Shown here: piece by piece, positions 14,707 through 18,830 of the stretch
Layout: every line of letters begins with the position of its first letter
How positions within the stretch are numbered: the stretch's first letter is position 1
Assembly: GCA_019420945.1 (NCBI GenBank)
Contig: JAHZGF010000040.1
Coordinates: 1-18,830, forward strand
Source of the DNA: Clostridiales bacterium
Lineage (GTDB): Bacteria; Bacillota; Clostridia; Oscillospirales; Oscillospiraceae
Direction: 5' to 3'
Length of the DNA stretch: 18,830 nucleotides
Program-made: the position numbers and the translations under genes
The notes under the pieces: model-generated
The model's input: the letters and a program-made list of their open reading frames with translations, nothing else
Told to the model about the DNA's origin: nothing
The model's database searches: none

Positions 14707-15770
14707 GTCGATTCTCCTTTCCGGTTTCGTGAGTGTAAGAAAAAATCCGCGTAAGCACATGGCCCGCGGATGTGGTTCGCATCTATGCGGCGTAGTCTAC
14801 TACTTACACCTCTGCAGTCATAGATACAGTTCTGACAATTCCAACACAGAGAAATATACGCGCGTATTATAGGGAACGAAAGTGCAACGCGATTTTTTGA
14901 TACCTGTTCGGCATAATCAGTGGTTCTCATGATAATGATCCTGCGGCTATACCAAAGGATCATCTTGTTCAGGCGTGCATTGTCCGAGCCTCCAATATGC
15001 GCATTTCCGGCGCAAATACGCATTTTCTCAATAATGCGTTCAATTTCTGCGCCGGTGGGCAGCGAAGCCTCTGTATCCAGCGGATACAGTCTATTGAAAA
15101 TGAGACAGCCGTAGGAGCCCGGCAGACGGTGCAGAGCGAAGGCATCCCCATTCTTCTGAAAAAATCTCCACACCTTTGTCTTTTCCCAGCCCCAGCGTCG
15201 TCCCAAGGCTTCCAATGTCAAAGCGGCGCCAAGTCTCCCGAATTGAACGGCAGGCGCCAGATAAGAAAACGCATTGCCGGTCTCCTGCCAAACCGTGTGG
15301 CACCAGAGGTCCAGCCATGCATCTGATTCGCCGAATGTATAATGCTGATCTGCAAGGCGCTGCGTGATGTTGCGGGGAAGGCAGAGAAAGCCGTGGCCGT
15401 CTGTTGCGTAGACTGCCCCACTCATGCATTCGGCGCCGGAGCATTTTACAACCCAATCGATGACGGCATATTCCAGCTTCTTTGTTTTCTCATCAAGCGT
15501 GTAACGGATATACCCGAACCGGCTGAGCGTATTCATGATTTCCAGAGCCTCCGTGCGGCTTTTGACGCCCAGAATGCTCTTTAAGCCGACCACGCCACCG
15601 GACCACATCCCTGGCATTACATCGTTTGTGTATCCGCAGTATTTTGCCCGACCCTTGCGAAATGCCGCCCGCGAGGCCAGCTTCGCCCAATAACCCATGA
15701 TTCCCTTACCGACCGGCAAATGAGTCCTGGGCAGCTTGACCCATTGGTATCTGAACAGGCATTTCGGCAT
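14703..15770 (-). CDS. Uncharacterised ICE DNA-binding-like protein with Cys cluster
   Basis: A 355-aa protein that I recognise only as a recurring hypothetical of gut Clostridia ICEs. Two winged-helix-like parts can be seen: about 58-103 (VVGLKSILGVKSRTEALEIM and a beta wing) and about 184-226 (LEALGRRWGWEKTKVWRFF followed by a wing). Near the end, Cys309, 312, 315 and 319 form CxxCxxCxxxC, a spacing used by [4Fe-4S] ferredoxins but also possible for zinc. The last 35 residues after CRG look unconserved and cover a terminator-like hairpin. The start ATG at 15770 has AAAGGAGG 8 nt upstream. Its location at the head of the module next to a regulator suggests a replication initiator or regulator, but no function is shown. 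Confidence 0.75.
   Translation of the reverse strand: MPKCLFRYQWVKLPRTHLPVGKGIMGYWAKLASRAAFRKGRAKYCGYTNDVMPGMWSGGVVGLKSILGVKSRTEALEIMNTLSRFGYIRYTLDEKTKKLEYAVIDWVVKCSGAECMSGAVYATDGHGFLCLPRNITQRLADQHYTFGESDAWLDLWCHTVWQETGNAFSYLAPAVQFGRLGAALTLEALGRRWGWEKTKVWRFFQKNGDAFALHRLPGSYGCLIFNRLYPLDTEASLPTGAEIERIIEKMRICAGNAHIGGSDNARLNKMILWYSRRIIIMRTTDYAEQVSKNRVALSFPIIRAYISLCWNCQNCIYDCRGVSSRLRRIDANHIRGPCAYADFFLHSRNRKGEST
14740..14771 (-). terminator. Terminator-like hairpin inside the 3' end of the Cys-cluster gene
   Basis: Minus strand ATCCGCG and CGCGGAT form a 7-bp GC-rich stem with a 13-nt loop, followed directly by TTTTTT. It lies within the last codons of the 14703-15770 gene and about 20 nt before the ribosome binding site of the next gene, so it would limit expression of the ArpU-like regulator. 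Confidence 0.55.
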
Positions 15771-15800
15771 GACGGGTTCCTCCTTTCTGCGATTGGATAT

Positions 15801-15836
15801 AAAAACAGGGCAGCCCCTTAATCAAGAGACTGCCCT
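15801..15836 (-). terminator. Intrinsic terminator upstream of the Cys-cluster gene
   Basis: Minus strand AGGGCAG pairs with CTGCCCT across a 16-nt loop, followed by G and TTTTT. It separates the DUF5348 gene (stop at 15852) from the next gene, whose AAAGGAGG begins only about 16 nt beyond the U-tract. No promoter is visible between the hairpin and that gene. Confidence 0.7.
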
Positions 15837-15851
15837 TGCAGCATGTGGTTA

Positions 15852-16064
15852 CTATATTCTTACTTGAAGTCCGGGTAACGATTCCTTCTGCACTCCTACG
15901 AGATACCAGTCGTTTCCGTACTCGATGCGAGTGGGTATCCATTCGTCATTTATCAAGGCCTCCATTGCAGTTCCGCAGTGCAGCCCGCCATAACTGTTTC
16001 CTTCCTCATACAAAACGTCAAAGCGATTTGTGGAGGAGTCATATATAAGCATCCCTTTTTTCAT
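15852..16064 (-). CDS. DUF5348 family small ICE protein
   Basis: A 70-aa protein matching the DUF5348 pattern: GLHCGTAMEALINDEWIPTR followed by IEYGNDWYLVG. It is beta-rich with no membrane segment or known catalytic residues, and resembles a small SH3-like or barrel fold. The family is common in Firmicutes ICEs and plasmids and its function is unknown. ATG at 16064 has AGGAGGT 9 nt upstream. It is the first gene inside the ICE, reading away from the boundary, and is followed by a terminator at 15801-15836, so it may be expressed as a short separate transcript. Confidence 0.85.
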   Translation of the reverse strand: MKKGMLIYDSSTNRFDVLYEEGNSYGGLHCGTAMEALINDEWIPTRIEYGNDWYLVGVQKESLPGLQVRI

Positions 16065-16360
16065 GTGGGCTTACCTCCTGACAAAGAATTTAAAATCATT
16101 TTCCCATAGTCATATTTTATGAAATTAGTACAAACCGCATCAGCGTCAATGCAGTTCATTTTTACTTAGGGGTGTTCATGAAAAAACCTCCGCAAATTCA
16201 CCTTGTGTTGACCCTTCAGTTAACCCATTTACTCACCCATTTACTCACCCATTTGTCCCGGTTAACCCATTTTTAGCCCTTACAAAATGGGTTAACCGAG
16301 GTCACATACGGTCAAAAACAGCGAAAAGCTCCAAAAGCTATCAGACGAAAAAGGCATAAG
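16065..16360. other. Gene-poor ICE edge region
   Basis: About 300 bp, more AT-rich than its surroundings, with no convincing gene. It holds the 12-bp repeat array and inverted repeat (16207-16298). It also holds a five-codon minus-strand minigene with an ideal GGAGG (16162-16179) and the DUF5348 leader. The ICE attachment site probably lies here or just beyond, but no duplicate is available in the window to define it. Confidence 0.5.
16207..16298. repeat. 12-bp repeat array ending in a perfect inverted repeat
   Basis: Contiguous 12-mers start at 16207 (GTTGACCCTTCA, degenerate), 16219 (GTTAACCCATTT), 16231 and 16243 (both ACTCACCCATTT). After a 6-bp gap another GTTAACCCATTT lies at 16261, and the inverted copy AAATGGGTTAAC at 16285-16296. 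The last two are part of a perfect 15-bp inverted repeat (16259-16273 and 16284-16298) around a 10-nt loop. The design fits multiple binding sites for one ICE protein, such as a recombinase, excisionase, replication or transfer-origin factor. Confidence 0.85.
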
Positions 16361-16394
16361 AAAACCCCGGAAAATGCCGATTTTCCGGGGTTTT
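16361..16394 (-). terminator. rpsI terminator (bidirectional)
   Basis: CCCCGGAAAAT at 16365-16375 pairs perfectly with ATTTTCCGGGG at 16380-16390 around a 4-nt loop. There is TTTT after it on the minus strand and TTTTT on the plus strand. It terminates the rplM-rpsI operon 35 nt beyond the rpsI stop and also shields it from transcripts coming from the ICE edge. Confidence 0.92.
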
Positions 16395-16424
16395 TGAGCT
16401 TTTGAGTTGTGAATTTGCGTCCGA

Positions 16425-16829
16425 TCAGCGCTTGGAGAACTGAGGTGCGCGACGAGCGGCTTTGAGGCCGTACTTCTTGCGTTCCTTCATTCTCGGGTCG
16501 CGGGTCAGGAAACCGGCGGCCTTCAGAGCGGCGCGGTACTCGGCGTTCAGGCCCAGCAGCGCGCGGGAGATGCCGTGACGGATGGCACCGGCCTGGCCGG
16601 TGACGCCGCCGCCCTGGACGGTGCAGACCACGTCCACCTTGCCGAGCAGGTCGGTGGTGACCAGCGGCTGACGGACGATCAGCTTCAGGGTGTCGAGACC
16701 GAAGTAGTCGTCGATCTCGCGGCCGTTGATAATAATGGAACCGGTGCCGTTCTCATAAACGCGGACACGGGCAATAGAGGACTTGCGGCGGCCGGTGCCG
16801 TAATGATACTGTTTCTTGCTCTCGTACAT
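16425..16829 (-). CDS. rpsI: 30S ribosomal protein S9
   Basis: Small-subunit protein S9, whose basic C-terminal tail reaches the P-site tRNA in the 30S subunit. The 134-aa sequence shows the family signatures GTGRRKSSIARV near the start, GGGVTGQAGAIRHGISRAL at about 73-91, and the terminal RAPQFSKR. The length is normal and the tail intact. ATG at 16829 has AGGAGGT 8 nt upstream. It lies 17 nt after rplM in the usual rplM-rpsI operon and is followed by a strong terminator. Its downstream flank is the junction with the ICE. Confidence 0.98.
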   Translation of the reverse strand: MYESKKQYHYGTGRRKSSIARVRVYENGTGSIIINGREIDDYFGLDTLKLIVRQPLVTTDLLGKVDVVCTVQGGGVTGQAGAIRHGISRALLGLNAEYRAALKAAGFLTRDPRMKERKKYGLKAARRAPQFSKR

Positions 16830-16846
16830 CGTCTTTTACCTCCTGA

Positions 16847-17278
16847 TTAGTCCTGCGTCCAGGCTTCGGGCTTCTGGGCAGCATGGATGTGCTCCGGACC
16901 CTTGAACAGCTTCAGACGAGTCATGGCAGTTCTGCCGATGGTGTTCTTCGGGAGCATGCCCTTGACGGCCAGCTCCATGGCGAACTCGGGACGCTCGGCC
17001 ATGAGGGTCTTGTACTTCGTTTCCTTCAGACCGCCGATCCAGCCGGAATGACGGCGATAATACTTCTCCTCCAGCTTGCGGCCGGTGAGAACAGCCTTCT
17101 CGACGTTGACGATGATGACGTAGTCGCCGCAGTCAACGTTCGGGGTGAAATCGGGCTTCAGCTTGCCGCGCAGCAGGTTGGCGGCGATGACGGCGGTACG
17201 GCCCAGGGGCTTGTCCGCTGCGTCCAGGACGTACCACTTACGCTGAACGTCCTCTTTTCTGACCAGTGTCGTGGACAT
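16847..17278 (-). CDS. rplM: 50S ribosomal protein L13
   Basis: Large-subunit assembly protein L13, 143 aa. It shows the family hallmarks RKWYVLDAADKPLGRTAV at 14-31, GDYVIIVNVEKAVLTGRK in the middle, the YYRRHSGWIGGLKE loop, and KGMLPKNTIGRTAMTRLKLF near the end. ATG at 17278 (MSTTLVRKED) is chosen because GGAGG lies 9 nt upstream; the frame is open to 17353, but that part would lie in the leader. It is transcribed with rpsI from a consensus promoter at 17363-17391 and carries a leader hairpin that may be the autoregulatory L13 leader. Confidence 0.98.
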   Translation of the reverse strand: MSTTLVRKEDVQRKWYVLDAADKPLGRTAVIAANLLRGKLKPDFTPNVDCGDYVIIVNVEKAVLTGRKLEEKYYRRHSGWIGGLKETKYKTLMAERPEFAMELAVKGMLPKNTIGRTAMTRLKLFKGPEHIHAAQKPEAWTQD

Positions 17279-17356
17279 GAGTGAGTTCCTCCGTATATTG
17301 AAAATAAATATTTTGACAAAACCGGGCTGCACGCGTACAATATTCCCGTGCACAGC
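17279..17356 (-). promoter_or_regulatory. rplM leader with 5' hairpin (possible L13 leader)
   Basis: The predicted transcript begins near 17356 and opens at once with GCTGTGCACG, which pairs with CGTGCAGC (17326-17333) apart from a 2-nt bulge. An AU-rich single-stranded stretch follows, and then the ribosome binding site. In many Firmicutes an L13-binding leader sits here and represses the operon. Membership of that RNA family is inferred from position and a 5' hairpin only. Confidence 0.4.
17313..17341 (+). promoter_or_regulatory. Sigma-A promoter candidate for the TtcA-like gene
   Basis: Plus strand TTGACA (17313-17318), exactly 17 nt, and TACAAT (17336-17341). The predicted start near 17348 gives a 5' leader of about 159 nt before the TtcA-like gene. 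It faces the rplM promoter. Confidence 0.6.
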
Positions 17357-17362
17357 TTATTC

Positions 17363-17391
17363 TTTATACCACAGGAAAAACCGGCTGTCAA
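17363..17391 (-). promoter_or_regulatory. Sigma-A promoter of the rplM-rpsI operon
   Basis: Minus strand TTGACA (17386-17391), a 17-nt spacer and TATAAA (17363-17368), with TG one base before the -10 (TGGTATAAA). The near-consensus strength fits a ribosomal protein operon. The predicted start is near 17356. Confidence 0.78.
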
Positions 17392-17506
17392 GCACAAAAT
17401 TCGGAAATTTCATTTTTCTCCGGAAGAACTCTCGGATGCTCCGTTTTTCTCCCGGATACTCGCAAATGCTCAAGGGGCAATTTTTCGAAAAAACGGAGGA
17501 ATTCGC

Positions 17507-18349
17507 ATGCAAAGAATGATGGGACTCGTGCGCCGCTGCATCGAGGATTACCGGATGATCGAGCCGGGCGACCGCATCGCCGTCGGCGTGTCCGGCGGCA
17601 AGGATTCGCTGACGCTGCTGACGCTTCTGGCGGCGCTGCGGGAATATGTGCCCTATTCCTATGACCTCACGGCCATCACGATCGACATGGGCCTCGGCGG
17701 CATGGATTTCTCGCCGGTCGCACGCCTGTGTGAGCGCCTCGGCGTGCCGTATTCCCGCGTGGAGACGGAGATCGGGCCGATCATCTTCGAGCACCGGAAG
17801 GAAAACAATCCCTGCTCGCTGTGCGCCAAGATGCGCCGCGGGGCGCTGAATCAGGCGCTGCTGGAGCAGGGCTTTTCCAAGGTGGCGCTCGGCCACCACT
17901 ATGACGACGCCGTCGAGACGTTCCTGATGAGTCTGCTGTTCGAGGGGCGGATCGGCTGCTTCGAGCCGGTGACGTACCTCGACCGGACCGGCGTGACGCA
18001 GATCCGGCCCATGCTCTATCTGACGGAGGGCATGGTGCGCACGTTCGCGGCGGAGCACGACCTGCCCGTCGTGCACAATCCGTGCCCGGCCGACAAGCAC
18101 ACGAAGCGGCAGGAGATCAAGGAGCTCGTCGCCGTGCTGTCGAAGACGTACCCCGATCTCAAAACGCGTGTATTCGGCGCGATGCAGCGCCTGCCGCTGC
18201 CGCAGTGGGGCGTGACGCCGCACCCGCGCGGCTCACAGAAACAGCTGCATCAGCACGACGGCTGCAAAGCCGGGCAGGCCGAAAAAGCCGACGATGCAGG
18301 CCGCGGGCGCGGTGACGGCAATATAGAGCCCGGTCAGGGGCGCGAGTAA
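17507..18349 (+). CDS. TtcA-family tRNA 2-thiocytidine biosynthesis protein
   Basis: PP-loop ATPase expected to thiolate a cytidine in tRNA (position 32 in characterised TtcA). The 280-aa protein has the PP-loop SGGKDS at 29-34. Cys103 and Cys106 lie in NPCSLC, and a third Cys193 in NPCPADKHTKRQE; this is the CxxC-plus-C set that holds the [4Fe-4S] cluster in TtcA. LGHHYDDAVETF at about 128-139 is a further family motif. ATG at 17507 has GGAGG 7 nt upstream. The frame is open to 17348, but that part is leader. The final 40 or so residues (after WGVTPHPRGS) are low-complexity and lie antisense to the BofA-like gene, so this tail is probably a non-conserved extension. Confidence 0.9.
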   Translation: MQRMMGLVRRCIEDYRMIEPGDRIAVGVSGGKDSLTLLTLLAALREYVPYSYDLTAITIDMGLGGMDFSPVARLCERLGVPYSRVETEIGPIIFEHRKENNPCSLCAKMRRGALNQALLEQGFSKVALGHHYDDAVETFLMSLLFEGRIGCFEPVTYLDRTGVTQIRPMLYLTEGMVRTFAAEHDLPVVHNPCPADKHTKRQEIKELVAVLSKTYPDLKTRVFGAMQRLPLPQWGVTPHPRGSQKQLHQHDGCKAGQAEKADDAGRGRGDGNIEPGQGRE

Positions 18350-18487
18350 ACTGACAAGGCCGAGCAGGACCGCGCCGCAGAGCGTGTTGATGCACAGCTT
18401 CCAGAACCAGCGCAGCGGCGTGGACAGCAGCCGCACGAGCAGAAACACGGCGGCGACGGAAAGTGCAACGGATAAAACCTGCGTCAT
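18233..18487 (-). CDS. BofA-like pro-sigma-K processing inhibitor family protein
   Basis: A small membrane protein of 84 aa, close to the usual BofA size. There are hydrophobic segments at about 5-22, 33-52 and 55-80, a central KLCINTLCGAVLLGL, and a C-terminal VGFFGLPGFAAVVLM that corresponds to the family's GxxGxPG motif. In Bacillus, BofA inhibits the SpoIVFB protease in the mother cell; in Clostridia the family is widespread and its role is less clear. ATG at 18487 has GGAGG 8 nt upstream. The open frame running upstream to 18811 is GC-rich non-coding sequence. The gene converges on the TtcA-like gene and overlaps its 3' end by 117 bp. Confidence 0.8.
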   Translation of the reverse strand: MTQVLSVALSVAAVFLLVRLLSTPLRWFWKLCINTLCGAVLLGLVSLLAPLTGLYIAVTAPAACIVGFFGLPGFAAVVLMQLFL

Positions 18488-18830
18488 GGAAAATTCCTCC
18501 TGAAATGCGAAAAAATGAACCAACGCGGCGTGCATTGTTCTGCCGCGCCTGGGCATACTGAAAGCGGACACAGTCCTGGAACATTTTCCGGCATCGGGCC
18601 AATGCACTTCGAACGGCCAATTCGAAGAGAAAGTGGAATCCATAGCCTGTGTCAAGTGCGCCGCGCGGCGTAAAACTGCCGCGGACGGTACGAAAGATAC
18701 CCCCATGGGGCGGGGCGCTGCGGCCGCAGCGCCCCATGACGTTCTGATCTGGGCAGCGCCGCACCCGCGGCGCTTGAGCGTGTCGAAAAAGCCTTTTCGA
18801 CACGCTCTCAAACGAGACCCGTTTCACTGG
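18488..18830. other. GC-rich intergenic region upstream of the BofA-like gene
   Basis: Open frames on the minus strand run through this 343-bp stretch, but none has a start with a ribosome binding site or a recognisable protein. It contains several palindromes: CTTCGAA/TTCGAAG (18607-18627), a perfect 24-bp GC palindrome (18712-18735) and a perfect 14-bp hairpin (18776-18807). No convincing promoter was found. Confidence 0.5.
18776..18807. terminator. Perfect hairpin, terminator or dispersed repeat
   Basis: GAGCGTGTCGAAAA (18776-18789) pairs perfectly with TTTTCGACACGCTC (18794-18807) around a 4-nt loop. No clean T-run follows on either strand outside the stem, so it may be a REP-like intergenic palindrome or a terminator that uses its internal U-stretch. 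It could serve a gene lying beyond the window. Confidence 0.5.

Larger units (their letters stand above)
1..16360. mobile_element. Partial integrative conjugative element (CTn4/Tn1549-type), right-hand portion
   Basis: All genes from position 44 to 16064 lie on the minus strand and include the core of a Gram-positive type IV secretion system: VirD4, VirB4, PrgI, VirB6 and an NlpC/P60 hydrolase. They are mixed with typical ICE accessory genes (DUF5348, DUF5697, DUF6100, AbiE). Ribosomal protein genes start at 16425. The element edge is therefore inferred to lie between the DUF5348 start (16064) and the rpsI terminator (16361-16390), but no direct-repeat att site could be identified because the far end is outside the window. 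Relaxase, integrase and excisionase are also missing, so autonomy cannot be judged. The region downstream of rpsI is a documented ICE target in streptococci; its use here is inference from position. Confidence 0.85.

Noticed and set aside
16110..16141. TTGACG with TAATTT at 16-nt spacing as a DUF5348 promoter
   Set aside because: The -10 match is only three of six and the spacing is short, so it is not listed as a feature.
16178..16276. Plus-strand 32-codon ORF with an AGGGG site, encoding repeated LTHL units
   Set aside because: Its repeats follow directly from the 12-bp DNA array being a multiple of three, it has no recognisable protein, and nothing lies downstream on that strand.
16207..16298. 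CRISPR array
   Set aside because: The units are 12 bp, mostly contiguous and without unique spacers, so this is a protein-binding repeat array and not CRISPR.
17357..18223. Minus-strand open frame opposite the TtcA-like gene
   Set aside because: Arg/His-rich antisense frame in GC-rich DNA, whereas the plus strand carries the PP-loop and cysteine motifs.
18627..18655. TTGACA on the minus strand upstream of the BofA-like gene as a promoter
   Set aside because: At 17-nt spacing the -10 would be TTTCTC, which is too poor to support a promoter.
18488..18827. Minus-strand open frames upstream of the BofA-like gene
   Set aside because: Arg/Ala-rich, no start signal and no domain; the BofA-like start with its own ribosome binding site explains the coding part.

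Overview
The window is about 16 kb of an integrated conjugative element (ICE), followed by about 2.4 kb of ordinary chromosome. The host looks like a moderately GC-rich, spore-forming-lineage gut Clostridia (Oscillospiraceae-like). This is inferred from the CTn4/Tn1549-type Gram-positive conjugation genes, consensus sigma-A promoters, strong AGGAGG ribosome binding sites, and the chromosomal rplM-rpsI, TtcA-family and BofA-family genes. No species can be named from the sequence.

Chromosomal side (about 16361-18830): rplM and rpsI form a minus-strand operon with a consensus promoter and a strong bidirectional terminator. A TtcA-like tRNA thiolase gene runs on the plus strand, and a BofA-like gene converges on it from the right. 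The ICE begins just beyond the rpsI terminator. The element's other end, relaxase and integrase are not in the window.

ICE side, read 5'->3' on the minus strand: a leader region with a 12-bp repeat array; a DUF5348 gene; a terminator; two coupled genes for a Cys-cluster DNA-binding-like protein and an ArpU-like regulator; a type IV toxin-antitoxin pair (AbiEi-like DUF6088 plus AbiEii) with its own promoter and a perfect palindromic operator; then a new promoter followed by a hairpin-terminator leader. That leader opens the transfer operon: VirB2-like pilin candidate, VirB6/TrbL, NlpC/P60+3D cell-wall hydrolase, PrgI, VirB4 ATPase, DUF5697, DUF6100, a replication-relaxation-like protein and the VirD4 coupling ATPase. 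Short overlaps and strong internal ribosome binding sites indicate one long polycistronic message.

Together the transfer genes would build a Gram-positive type IV secretion channel: hydrolase to open peptidoglycan, VirB6/PrgI/VirB2-like membrane parts, VirB4 power and VirD4 substrate docking. The AbiE pair probably stabilises the element or defends its host. The most unusual points are: intrinsic terminators placed 16-20 nt upstream of three ICE ribosome binding sites; a triplicated module in the VirB6 tail; non-ATG starts (CTG, ATC) for VirD4 and VirB6; a 12-bp repeat array at the ICE edge; a CxxCxxCxxxC cluster in an uncharacterised DNA-binding-like protein; and two consensus promoters firing into each other upstream of rplM.
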